DNA of 64,000 nucleotides from Batkoa obscura (Eukaryota; Entomophthoromycota; Entomophthoromycetes; Entomophthorales; Batkoaceae), in the NCBI GenBank assembly GCA_030770535.1, contig JASVEC010000014.1, forward strand, positions 434,001 through 498,000, given 5' to 3'. Below are positions 37,798 to 48,179 of this stretch, one piece after another; the stretch's first letter is position 1; each line of letters begins with the position of its first letter. The notes under the pieces were generated by a model that saw only the letters and a program-made list of their open reading frames with translations, did no database searches and was not told the DNA's origin. A program made the position numbers and the translations under genes.

Positions 37798-37900
37798 TTG
37801 GGAATGTATTTTTGTGTTTAAGAATTTTACTAACAATCTTTCTATTTAAATAGCGCTTAAAAAATGGAAAAGTAATGAAATCAAAAAAAACATCCCTATA
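37798..37900 (+). mobile_element. MITE copy I (forward)
   Basis: Left GGGAATGTATTTTTGTGTTT, central AAATAGCGCTTAAAAAATGG, right AAAAAAACATCCCTATA. It abuts truncated copy H in the same orientation. Confidence 0.9.
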
Positions 37901-38187
37901 TAATACATATAATGATATTTAGTTATAGCTTTAAAGCTAATCACCTCTTTTTACAGCTATTTATTAACTTAGTAATAATGTAGTTATAATTTAAAGTTAT
38001 CTATTTATTTGTTTAATAGTAGATCTTTAATGTTAGCTATAAAGCAATTAATAGTAAGTATTTTTAATGAAGCTTTATGAAAATACATATTTATTTATAT
38101 AATATAACTTTGATTGATATTAATGTATACGTTATATTAGTAAAGCTTTCATTAACCTGGTGATTTTTAAATTCAATAGAAATTTTC

Positions 38188-38292
38188 ATAAGAGTGTTTT
38201 TTTTGACTTCATTACTTTTTCCATCTTTTAAGCACTATTTAAGTGGAAAAATTCTTAATAAAATTCTTAAATATAAAAATACATTCCCGTAT
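38188..38292 (-). mobile_element. MITE copy J (reverse)
   Basis: Left ATAAGAGTGTTTTTTTTGAC (decayed terminus), central CATCTTTTAAGCACTATTTA, right AAAAATACATTCCCGTA. It faces copy I across about 290 bp. Confidence 0.87.
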
Positions 38293-39977
38293 TGCGAAAA
38301 ATTAGGTCGAATTCAAATTCAAATAAATACCAAAACCCAAGAATCTAAAATTAAACAAAGTCAAATAATAAATATAAACAAAAAACAAACAAAATTTATA
38401 TAAAATTTCATTAAATGTTTAAATTATTATTATTGATCAAATTTAAGCCATCAGATTTTTTTGAATCTTTCAAATCAATTTATTTTTTGGTGAAGTGGGT
38501 TAGTAAGCAAGCTTGTTTCTTTACATTCTATTTTATTTATTATTCGTTGTTCATTCTATTGGCTTTTCTTTATTTTTGATTAGCTATTGTGTTAGTTTTT
38601 TATTTATTGTTTACTTTAAAATAATTTTTGTTGACATTGTCAAGATTTTTTAATACTACTAAAAAGTATTTGTAGCAAAATTAGGTTATTAAGCTTTAAC
38701 ACAGCCCAATATTCCAACCTAACATTTCAGTCAGCTTCACTATTTTTTTAACTTCAAATATTTCAGAATGGTGTACCTATTTTGGAAATATTACAAACTA
38801 AAAAGGCTTAAAAAATATTAAAGTTTAATTTTTTCTAAAACATGTACTAGACCTAGAAGCCAATAAAAGTTTTATTAAAAAGTCAAAAGCGATAATAAGA
38901 GGAGAAAGTTCATCAAAGATATCATATTTACTTTATGGAATATTTATCAATTTTTTTGAAGGTTTATTAAACATATTTTGCAAATCATTTATACCGATTT
39001 ACAAATAAGGCCTGTTTTTAATTATATGGATTCTCAACCACAATTTTTATTTTTATTTTCATTAGTATGATCTTCAAATAAGTATTTACGATTTAAAATT
39101 TGTAGAATTTGTGTTTTTTTTTTAGAATATTCAAAGATATTAGAAATAGGAAGCGGGTGAAAGACTTTTTTGTTCATTGGAAAATGCCAATGTTCGCTGA
39201 TTATTACTTTTGACCTGTGTACTCTTTATCTGATATATGACAGCTTTTAACTTGTTATGGTTCTATTCTAAGACTTCAATTATTTAAACAAGATAAAATA
39301 TAATTAAGATTACATTGTTATTATCAGATAATAAAAAAATAGATGAAAATCAATACAACATAAATAACACAGATCACTCTAGGGTAGGGGTCAGGAAACA
39401 TAAATTTTAAACAATGAACTATTTTAGAGAATAGTACTTTTAATTCCCTGACTTTGATTAACTCAAAAGAAATCATAAATTAATCTTATAATAAGCTTTT
39501 AATTTACTATTTTATCTTTGTTATCAAATAAATACAATCTTAGGCATATATCAAAAGAAACAATCTCAGCTATACAGTAATGGCAATAATATGGCATAAA
39601 TTTTATACATCTTTGCTTAAATGATGTGCTTTGCATATCACAACATATATATGATTTTAATATTAGTAAAAAATAAAAGATAAAAATAAAATACACACAA
39701 TATGATGACTTTAATAATTCAGTAATTTGTATAAGAAATTAAAGCGCTAATATGTATTTAAAACTAAGATATATAAAAAAGTCCTATTAACTGGATAGAA
39801 TATAGAATTGGATAAACGGGATTGATATGTCATCAATATCAATATCAGATTGTATTTAAATAAGAATAAATAAGCGAGTCTTTATATTACTAATAAAAAA
39901 CGATAGCGTTTGTTGTATTTTTATTCTAGTTCTTATAGCCTGTTTTAGAATATAAGGTATACAGAATTAAGTTCTTG

Positions 39978-39986
39978 TGATATCAT
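39978..39986 (+). promoter_or_regulatory. TGANATCAT motif upstream of MFS3
   Basis: TGATATCAT, 107 bp before the start codon; a one-base variant of the motif before MFS2, MFS4 and MFS5. Confidence 0.4.
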
Positions 39987-40084
39987 AGCTTAGCATAGAG
40001 TATTTTTATAATATGGTGGTATATATAAGCTAAAAAGATCAATATTATTGTCTTAAAGTAAATATTTGTATAGCTTAATAGAAT

Positions 40085-41497
40085 ATGACCAAAGCTTTAC
40101 CAGTACCAAAAACCATTGTCATAGATGTTGAAAAAGAGGAAAACAAACTAGAATTAGGAAATGCTATAGGAAAAAACATTGCACAATATTCAAAATTTCG
40201 TAGAGGTGTTATACTCTTAGTTATTGCCTTTGCTGCGATTTTGGCGCCATTATCCTCAACGATTTACTTTCCAAGTCTTGAAATAATAAAGGAAGAACTC
40301 AACACAACAGAAATATTGATCGATGTTACCATTTCTATATATATGTTTATAATAGGTCTCGCACCATTAGTTTGGGGTGGAATGGCAGACAGATTCGGTA
40401 GAAGAGGTGTATTTTTAATTACTCAAGTTATTTACACTATTGGAAATTTTAGCTGCGCTTTATCTAATAGTATAGGATTATTGATAGCAATGAGAGTCAT
40501 ACAAGGTATAGGTGCATCCGCTGCCATTGTAACTGGTATGGGAACAATTGCTGATATTTTTCCAAGGGAGGATCGAGGCTTCGCTATGTCAATATTTTAT
40601 GTAGGTCCATTAGTAGGTCCAGTAATAGGACCAATTATTGGTGGCTTCTTATCTGATGCTTTTGGTTGGAGGTCTACTTTTTGGACTTTGACGATTCTAG
40701 GAGGCATTGTTTTAGTTGCATCAGTTTTTTTGTTACCAGAAACTTTGGCAAAATCAGCTAAACAAGAATTCCCAATTAAAATAACTTTAAAGCCTTTAAG
40801 GATTCGTAAAGGTGGTAAAATTTTTAACCCGCTTTCACCATTGGGATTTTTAAGATTCCCTATTGTCGTTATATTTTGTATTTGTGTGGCTGTTACTTTT
40901 GGGTCCTTTTTTGCGGTGGAATCTTCCATGTCAAGGGTTTTTCCAGCTATTTACAACTTAACTCCATCTCAATCTGGTTTGACTTTTGTGCCATTAGGCC
41001 TTGGTAGTATTTTAGGTAACCTTATTGCAGGAAAGGCATCTGATATCTCGTTTCGAAAATTCAAAGCTAGAAATAATGGTAAAAATCCTCGTCCTGAAGT
41101 TAGGTTATATGGCTTGTGGTCAGGACCTTTGATTGAAGCCACTGGTTTATTGATGACTGCCTGGTTTGTTACATTTGAGTTTCATTTAGGAGTAGTTTTA
41201 GTAGCAGGGTTTCTAATTGGATTAGGAAACACTGTTTCTATGATTGCTTGTTCAAGTTATTTGGTTGATGTTTTTCCTAACTATGCTAGCTCTATTGCAG
41301 CATGTACTAATGCATTCCAACTAGTATTTAGCGCTATGCTTTCTGCTGTAAATGGAATCATATTAGAGGAATTAACTTATGGTGTTGGTATCACCTTATA
41401 TGCTTGCTTTTGTTTCTGTGTTGCTCTAATGATGCTTTTAATGTTCTATAAGGGAGAAGGCATTAGAAAGAAATTCAGCTTGGATGACAGAGATTAG
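40085..41497 (+). CDS. MFS transporter 3, DHA1/QDR-like drug:H+ antiporter
   Basis: Intronless, 470 residues with the same 12-helix plan. Motif A is G-G-M-A-D-R-F-G-R-R-G; motif C is G-P-L-V-G-P-V-I-G-P-I-I-G-G. It forms a subgroup with MFS5. Shared marks are the N-terminal T-I-V..K-L-E-L-G followed by Q-Y-S-K-F-R-R, the helix start L-L-V-I-A-F-A-A-I-L-A, and the central loop K-P-L-R-I-R-K-G-G-K. In genes 1, 2 and 4 that loop reads L-G-I-R-R-G-G-P. Small departures from the siblings (I-Y-M-F-I-I-G-L-A in helix 2, A-A-C-T-N-A-F-Q in helix 11) could alter substrate choice. Confidence 0.93.
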   Translation: MTKALPVPKTIVIDVEKEENKLELGNAIGKNIAQYSKFRRGVILLVIAFAAILAPLSSTIYFPSLEIIKEELNTTEILIDVTISIYMFIIGLAPLVWGGMADRFGRRGVFLITQVIYTIGNFSCALSNSIGLLIAMRVIQGIGASAAIVTGMGTIADIFPREDRGFAMSIFYVGPLVGPVIGPIIGGFLSDAFGWRSTFWTLTILGGIVLVASVFLLPETLAKSAKQEFPIKITLKPLRIRKGGKIFNPLSPLGFLRFPIVVIFCICVAVTFGSFFAVESSMSRVFPAIYNLTPSQSGLTFVPLGLGSILGNLIAGKASDISFRKFKARNNGKNPRPEVRLYGLWSGPLIEATGLLMTAWFVTFEFHLGVVLVAGFLIGLGNTVSMIACSSYLVDVFPNYASSIAACTNAFQLVFSAMLSAVNGIILEELTYGVGITLYACFCFCVALMMLLMFYKGEGIRKKFSLDDRD

Positions 41498-41850
41498 TGT
41501 TTATCATCCTATGATTTTAATTGTCGGTCCAGAATCGCCTTGGTTTATTTTAGATTTAATATACATATTATTCTATTAAAAATAAAAAATTTAAATAAAA
41601 AAATATTATAGGTTGTTTTTCCTTAGTGGGGGCACTTTTAAAAAAAGAAGTTGAAAAAAAAGAGTACATTGAGACATAATTTTTACTGTTTTTTAGTTTC
41701 TTTTTAACTTTAAGTCTATATTATAAAATAAAAACATTGTTACCAGTTAAAGAAGTAGTATAAAATTTTATAATAGCTTCTAAAACAGTTATGATTGTAA
41801 TAAAAGGTAAAAACAGGGATAAAAAATGTTATAAACATTTATAAAATTTA

Positions 41851-41957
41851 ATGTTTGTGATGTATTTTTTTGTTTAAGAATTTTATTAACAATCTTTCCA
41901 CTCAAATTGCGTTTAAAAGATGGAAAAAGTAATGAAATCAAAAAAAATCATCCTCAT
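41851..41957 (+). mobile_element. MITE copy K (forward)
   Basis: GATGTATTTTTTTGTTTAAG at left, then CTTTCCACTCAAATTGCGTT, and GTAATGAAATC at right followed by a slightly decayed terminus (CATCCTCAT). Confidence 0.87.
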
Positions 41958-42127
41958 TTAATGTTTAATACAAAAATTTATAAAAGTTTGTTGATTAATT
42001 ATTTATAATAAATATGTTAAGATTTATATAGTCATTTTTAAAATTGAAATAAAATTTAAAAAATAAACATTAAGGTAAATATATATATGTAATATAATAT
42101 AAAAAATATTAATATTTTAAGCAAATC

Positions 42128-42229
42128 TATGAAGATGATTTTTTTAAGTTTATTACTTTTCCCTCTTTTAAGCGCTATTTGTGGAAAAATTATTAGTAAA
42201 ATTCTTAAACAAAAAAATATATCACCATA
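42128..42229 (-). mobile_element. MITE copy L (reverse)
   Basis: Left TATGAAGATGATTTTTTTAA, central CCTCTTTTAAGCGCTATTTG, right AAAAAAATATATCACCATA. It is oriented opposite to copy K. Confidence 0.87.
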
Positions 42230-43343
42230 TGTATAATATCGCTTTGTCAGCTATATGATTGACTATAACATAACGATCACTTAAATTGTTGTATTCTCAA
42301 GTTTAGATACAATCAATCCAGAGTCCCTTTGTTTTGATTTGCTGTGGGAATTTTCAACTTCATTGTAAAGAATACTATCTTCTCATTTTAATATCTATAC
42401 TTATTGGAGTACAAAAGAGATTTTAGAACATAGTAACTCGAGGCTTTTTAATTGGATTATTCCCTGGTATCTTGTACATTTAATAAAGTTACTGGATTTC
42501 CTTAATAGTATTTACATAGATTTTACATTAGTACTGTCTATTCTATTTGTTTTACATAGTCCGTAGCCTGTTACGTGTTATTCATAAGTCAAGTCTATCT
42601 TAATTACATGAACTAATAAGACCTTTTGACTCCAACCACTAAGTACCAGGTTTCGGTTTCACATATATATTAAATTTTACTTTAGGTTTAATTAATTTCG
42701 AATTAAAAAGCTATTTGTATGCATATATTAATATTAAATACATAAAAGTAGTATAAATATAATTTTCATATATGTTAAATATTTGTTTTGTACTTTTTTT
42801 AACAAGAAATAGTTTAATCGTAGATTTAACTTTAAATAATAATAGGTTTGATGCTTTGATATGAATTTATTACTTTTTGCATATAGCTAGCTCTATTCTA
42901 CAACCTAGTTTGATTACTTATACTTGTTTTCAAGTCTATTGGACTTTTACTGTTAGAATAATAATTATTTTTATAAAATTTTTATAAAAAAACATCTCCA
43001 AACCCTAAAAAAAACTTATCATTCTATAAAAAAATCATTACTTAAAAATCATATATTCTGATAGCTTTATTGATAATTATCGATCAAGTATAAGTTCAAC
43101 AAATGATGTTTTTACATATGTAAAACACAAACTGAAAATGATGAAAGCGTATCATTAGTAATATAGCTCTTATAATGAGAACAAATATTTATATTATTAT
43201 AAAATTGTCTATTTTTATATCAAAGCTAAATAAGGCAAATCAAATTTATACCATCAGGAACCAATAAATTAAACAAATAACTATTCGTAATTTTAACATT
43301 TGTACTTTTTATACCCAAACCAAAAAATATATATAGTAATGAA

Positions 43344-43352
43344 TGAAATCAT
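43344..43352 (+). promoter_or_regulatory. TGANATCAT motif upstream of MFS4
   Basis: TGAAATCAT, 140 bp before the start codon. The preceding 200 bp correspond to the MFS2 upstream region. Confidence 0.45.
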
Positions 43353-43483
43353 GGCTGTGATAAAACTTATCTATAATCTTATACCATACACATAAAAGAA
43401 GTGAAAGACTTTTTACTTTTTACTTTTTTTATTTTTTTGGGTTACTTTTTAAATATATATACCTTTATCATATTTTATGTAAG

Positions 43484-44881
43484 ATGACTGAATCACTATT
43501 AGCAAAAAACGAGGCGTTTTCTATGATTGATATGGATGATAGGAAGCTAGAATCAGAAAATGTTGTAGAAGAAAACACGAAGCAATACTCAAAGTTACGC
43601 AGAAGTATTATATTAATAGTCGTTGCTTTTGCTGCTATATTAGCACCTCTATCTTCAACAATTTACTTTCCAAGTCTTGAAGCAATAAAAGAAGAACTCA
43701 ATACAACAGAGGCATTGGTTGATATTACTATTGCTGTTTATATGCTTACATTAGGCCTTGCACCATTAGTTTGGGGCGGATTGGCAGACAGATTTGGTAG
43801 AAAAGGTGTATTTTTAATCTCCCAAGCTATATTTACAATTGGAAATGTTGGCTGTGCTTTATCTAATAGTATAGGATTATTGATAGCAATGAGAGTCATA
43901 CAAGCTATAGGTGCATCGGCACCTATTGTAACCGGTATGGGAACAATTACAGATATTTTTCCAAAAGAAGATCGAGGTTTTGGAATGTCAGTATTTTTTG
44001 TAGGTCCATTAGTAGGGCCAGTAATAGGACCAATTATTGGTGGCTTCTTGTTTGATGCTTTTGGTTGGAGGTCTACTTTTTGGACTTTAACAATTCTAGG
44101 AGGAGTTCTTATACTTTTGTCAGTGTTCCTATTACCAGAAACTCTACCAAAATCAGCTAAACAAGAATTCCCAATTAAAATAACACTTAGTCCTTTAGGA
44201 ATTCGTCGCGGTGGTCCAATGTTTAATCCACTTTCTCCATTAACATTTTTAAAGTACCCTATTGTTATTATAGCCTGTCTTTGTATTGCTATCACTTTTG
44301 GTTCCTTTTTTGCAGTGGAATCTTCCATGTCAAGGGTTCTTCCAGCTACCTATAAACTAACCCCATCTCAATCCGGTTTAACTTTCGTACCATTAGGTAT
44401 AGGTAGTATTTTAGGAAACCTTATTGGTGGAAAGGCATCTGATATGTCATACCAAAAATACAAAGCTATCAATAATGGAAAAGATCCCCATCCTGAAGTT
44501 AGATTTTATGGCTTATGGTCAGGGTCATTTATCGAAGTGACCGGTTTATTAATGACTGCTTGGTTTGTTACTTTTAAATTACATTTAGCCTCTGTCTTGG
44601 TTGGTGGATTCCTCATTGGATTAGGAAATACAATGTCAGTTATCTCTTGTTCAAGTTATTTGGTGGATGTTTTTCCTGATTATGCTAGCTCTATTGCAGC
44701 ATGTTTTAGTGCATTCCAACTAATGGTTAGTGCTATACTTATTGCTGTAAATGGTACCATATTAAACAAATTAACTTATGGCGGTGGCATTACGTTATAT
44801 GCTTGTCTTTGTTTCTGTGTTACAATAACGATATTTTTAATGTTCTATAAGGGAGAAAGCATCAGAAAAAAATTCAGCTAG
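43484..44881 (+). CDS. MFS transporter 4, DHA1/QDR-like drug:H+ antiporter
   Basis: Intronless, 465 residues, 12 helices, motif A G-G-L-A-D-R-F-G-R-K-G. The N-terminus M-T-E-S-L-L-A-K-N-E-A-F-S-M parallels MFS2's M-S-E-S-R-L-V-G-N-E-T-L-S-M. The segment 44027-44391 is base-for-base identical to MFS2 (36535-36899), as is a 69-bp piece at 43622-43690, while flanking coding sequence differs, including at third positions. That patchwork suggests gene conversion rather than simple recent duplication. The C-terminal half has its own differences (S-S-Y-L-V-D-V-F-P-D-Y, S-A-F-Q-L-M-V-S), so it is not a plain copy. Confidence 0.93.
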   Translation: MTESLLAKNEAFSMIDMDDRKLESENVVEENTKQYSKLRRSIILIVVAFAAILAPLSSTIYFPSLEAIKEELNTTEALVDITIAVYMLTLGLAPLVWGGLADRFGRKGVFLISQAIFTIGNVGCALSNSIGLLIAMRVIQAIGASAPIVTGMGTITDIFPKEDRGFGMSVFFVGPLVGPVIGPIIGGFLFDAFGWRSTFWTLTILGGVLILLSVFLLPETLPKSAKQEFPIKITLSPLGIRRGGPMFNPLSPLTFLKYPIVIIACLCIAITFGSFFAVESSMSRVLPATYKLTPSQSGLTFVPLGIGSILGNLIGGKASDMSYQKYKAINNGKDPHPEVRFYGLWSGSFIEVTGLLMTAWFVTFKLHLASVLVGGFLIGLGNTMSVISCSSYLVDVFPDYASSIAACFSAFQLMVSAILIAVNGTILNKLTYGGGITLYACLCFCVTITIFLMFYKGESIRKKFS

Positions 44882-45400
44882 TACACCAAAGTTCAATGTT
44901 TATTTCATTATTTTTAAATAGTCTGGAATAACTTCAAATTTTATCATGCTATAAATAAACAGTTGCCTCTTATAACAAAGTAAGACCTGATATATATTTA
45001 ATTTCTTACTTCTCTTCAATAAGCTAATTTTCATTAAATATCACTAATATCACAATTTATTCAACTTTTCATGAGTAATAATCAGGCTTTCTTATGTATA
45101 AATATATATTAACTGGTTATTTAACGTTTTGTTACTGATTCCATATTTCAATGAAAAATCAATGTTTAAATTGATGGTTGAGTATAAAACTAAAATATAT
45201 GCCTAATTCAAATACTAGGATTAACAAGAAATCGAATATCGCTCATGAACGTCTGTTATAGCGGAAGCTGAGGCAAAAATTAATTACTTTTTGTAGCATA
45301 GAATTTTTTTGAGCAACTGAATTTTGCAATCTCAAAATGACGTCATCGTTTTAAATAGCTTGAGTGAAATTCAACTGTTTTGATAGGTTGAATTTATAAG

Positions 45401-45497
45401 TAGTATTTTTCGTTTCATCTTCTCTTACATTTTTAGGCGCTACTTGAGTGGACAAATCGTATGTAAAATCCTTAAACAAAAAAATATACCACCCATA
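45401..45497 (-). mobile_element. MITE copy M (reverse, left end decayed)
   Basis: The centre TTTTTAGGCGCTACTTGAGT and the right end AAAAAAATATACCACCCATA are kept. The left terminal repeat is hard to see. Confidence 0.75.
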
Positions 45498-45536
45498 GTT
45501 ATTTTTAAAGAGTTTAGCTAAAATTTTCGTAGATAA

Positions 45537-45642
45537 ATGTGGTGATGTTTTTTTTTGGCTTTGTCACTTTTTCCATCCTTTAAGCGCTATTTAGGCGAAA
45601 AAGCCATTAATAAAATTATTAAACACAAAAATACATCCCATA
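45537..45642 (-). mobile_element. MITE copy N (reverse)
   Basis: Left ATGTGGTGATGTTTTTTTTT, central CCTTTAAGCGCTATTTAGGC, right AAAAATACATCCCATA. It follows copy M after only 39 bp in the same orientation. Confidence 0.9.
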
Positions 45643-45811
45643 TGTTTTTCTAATAAGATCAAGTGTGGTGTTGAGATCACCAGAATTTGCCTCAAAATGG
45701 TGTAATAAATATCCAACCTAATACACTACCATGGAGTAATTTATAGTTGATACTCTATACATTTACTCGTGAGACTTGTCCTATTTTAGTTATGAAATTC
45801 ATTCACTATCT

Positions 45812-46294
45812 TTAAATGCCTAGGTTATTTTTTAACGAACAAATTTCTTTGATTGCTTTTACTGCTTCGCTACAAGATTCTTCTGGAGCAAAATAGTTAT
45901 TCTCTATATAAAAATGAAGGCTAACTTATTATAACCATACAATCGGAATCAATATCAACGCTTTTGATCCAAGAAGTTGCAATTGGTGTATATATTGAAT
46001 GAAACTCGTCCATTAAATCTTCACCTTGCTATTACACATTACCAGATTTCATCGCTTCTAAACAAAGTCGATATGTAGCGCCTGAAGAGCTAGCATTATA
46101 GTCATAAATGTATTTTAGCTCTTTACATCGATTTGATTTTAGCATACCTTGAAGAATACGTACTTGTATTTAGATAGCACGTGATACAAATTAAGAATCG
46201 GTCCTATGACCAGCGTCAAAAGATAAAGATGGTTATCAACTCTAAGTTTAATTTTTTTACTATAGGAGCGAATAGATTCTGATAAAAAATCCAT
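45812..46294 (-). pseudogene. Decayed protein-coding gene, family unknown
   Basis: Read on the minus strand, this stretch gives coding-like blocks unlike the surrounding AT-rich noise. Examples are L-Q-G-M-L-K-S-N-R-C-K-E-L-K-Y-I-Y-D-Y, E-D-L-M-D-E-F-H-S-I-Y-T-P-I and Y-F-A-P-E-E-S-C-S-E-A-V-K-A-I. The blocks are not continuously open, so I call it broken. An upstream ATG (M-D-F-L-S-E-S-I) may be the old start. An unusual multi-intron live gene is the alternative. I do not recognise the family. It sits 170 bp from MITE copy N. Confidence 0.45.
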
Positions 46295-47110
46295 TTCTGA
46301 AATTTTTCATAGTTTGGTCTTATTTCGCCTAAATTGAGATCCACTTATCCAATACAAATCTAAACGAATAGTTTTATACGAATTTATAATTATATATAAA
46401 GATTGATACAAAAATGTGAACAAATTGAATTGAAGGAATGGTCCAAAAAATCCACAGAAATACTTTTATTGAGTTTGCTCATTTCAGATATTTATATGCC
46501 AATTAATATCTCGACTAAGATTTGTGGAATCTTTTAAGCTGAAGCAAAATTAATCTCACTATTAAACCTGAATTGTATAAACTATATATCATTAAGAGAC
46601 TTCAAACCATATTATTATCTCTGATATAGCTTTAAAGCTTTTTGAGAATAAAGTCTAGTGTTTCTATAAATGAAAATGATATAAGAAAACTTCAGCTTAA
46701 ATAGTTGAAAACTTTGGTAAGTTATGCATTTGTTAACTCCTATAACTATGCAAATATAAGTTAATAGTAAAGTTTAAAATCTAGTAATGTATTTGAGATA
46801 TGTTCAAAACTTACAAAGTTATAACTAAGTTATCACATTGATTCCTTTTATATTTGTTTACAATCTATAGGTATTTTCTGAGTTTTGAAAATTAATTTGT
46901 CTATTTTGGAAATCTTTCAAGCTTAAAAGTTTAAGCTTTTGCAGTTTAAAATTTCTCTGTTCTAGATCAAGAAACCAACAATAGATCTATTCAAAAAATG
47001 ATCAAGTAAGGGAATTTATTAAACATCTTTAACTGTCTCATAAGATGGCTAGTAAATCACTTCGATAGCACTTCACATAAATATTCTGCTGAAACATTTA
47101 TTTCATTTCC

Positions 47111-47217
47111 TATAAACGGAGCTGTTTTTTTGGTCTCATTGTTTTTCCATTTTTTAAGCGCTATTTGAGTGGAAAGATTGTAGTAAAGTTCTTGAACAAA
47201 AAAACACATCCCCATGT
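47111..47217 (-). mobile_element. MITE copy O (reverse)
   Basis: Left ACGGAGCTGTTTTTTTGGTC, central TTTTTTAAGCGCTATTTGAG, right AAAAAAACACATCCCCATG. The left terminus is decayed. It is about 960 bp upstream of MFS5. Confidence 0.87.
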
Positions 47218-48063
47218 ACTATTTATAAAATATAATGGACGTTTTTTTAAATATAGTTTGTTTTTTAAGTATTCACGAGATAGTACTAATAAAAGCTCGA
47301 ATTTCGTAGAATAACTGAAGATACTAGACGTAGGAATTAGATAAAATTCATTTCCCTAAGCCTTTCTAAAAAAGCTATAGATTTTATTGAAACTTTTATC
47401 AATGAAAAAATGTTAATACCTTTCGTTTACTTTCCTTTTAATTAGTACACTCATTATCTAATAGGTATAGTAACTTTTGAGCTATAATAGCTCTATTTTG
47501 AAACTTCAACCCTTCAAGCGAGGTAAAATAAAATTTATGGTTATGCTGTTGTTGGTAGATAATTAAAAAGTGGTGAGTATTAATCCAGAATAAGATATTG
47601 GTCATTGTAGAATATAAATAAATAAAATATTTCTTATGAAAAGTAAAAAATCTTTGAATAGTGGTATAAACATAGCAAAAACTCTATTCATCTTCGTCCA
47701 AATAACCTTCCTTTTTAATTCAGCATGACTATAAAATATATTTTCAGTAAAATACTAAAATAATTTACACCAATAATATTTTTGAAGGACTTGGCGCTTT
47801 TGTCAGGAATTGGAATACCAAGATTAAAATAAAACCTAAAAAGACAATAATTATGAAAGTGTGATACCAATCATGTAATAGCCTTTTGCAGAACTGAGTT
47901 GCTGTATTACTAATATTAATAGGCCGATTGTCCTTTGATCGAAACTAAATAAAGTAAATTATTGTATTGATAATAAAAAAATCAAGCAAGCGCGATCATT
48001 GGCTGTTCTAATCTTTGTAGTTTTTTTTATTAGAAATCCAAACTATCCGGAAATCGGTTACCA

Positions 48064-48072
48064 TGAAATCAT
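48064..48072 (+). promoter_or_regulatory. TGANATCAT motif upstream of MFS5
   Basis: TGAAATCAT, 116 bp before the start codon. The shared block CTAAATAAAGTAAATTATT starts at 47945. Confidence 0.45.
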
Positions 48073-48179
48073 AATTTATTATTACAAAGCATCTATACCC
48101 CAGTGTATATTAATCGAGGACAAAAATGAAAATTTTATTTACTTTCTTTTTGATTGAATAATCCTATAGTTTAATAAAA

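Larger units (their letters stand above)
37405..40084. other. AT-rich region with three MITE copies
   Basis: No gene recognised. It holds copies H (truncated), I and J. The part around 38760-39340 aligns loosely by eye with 46870-47600 upstream of MFS5, so it is duplicated upstream DNA of the MFS3/MFS5 pair. Confidence 0.6.
41498..43483. other. AT-rich region with inverted MITE pair
   Basis: No gene recognised. It holds copies K (forward) and L (reverse), about 170 bp apart. The last 500 bp align by eye with the DNA upstream of MFS2. Confidence 0.6.
44882..48179. other. AT-rich region with three MITEs and a decayed gene
   Basis: Holds MITE copies M, N and O and a degraded coding stretch at 45812-46294. 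The part from about 46870 corresponds loosely to the DNA upstream of MFS3. Confidence 0.6.

Noticed and set aside
38194-38403. 69-codon plus-strand frame
   Set aside because: It begins inside MITE copy J and continues into low-complexity Asn/Lys sequence.
39499-39696. 65-codon minus-strand frame with Cys residues
   Set aside because: Starts with a hydrophobic stretch but has no coding-like composition and no homologous frame at the duplicated position upstream of MFS5.
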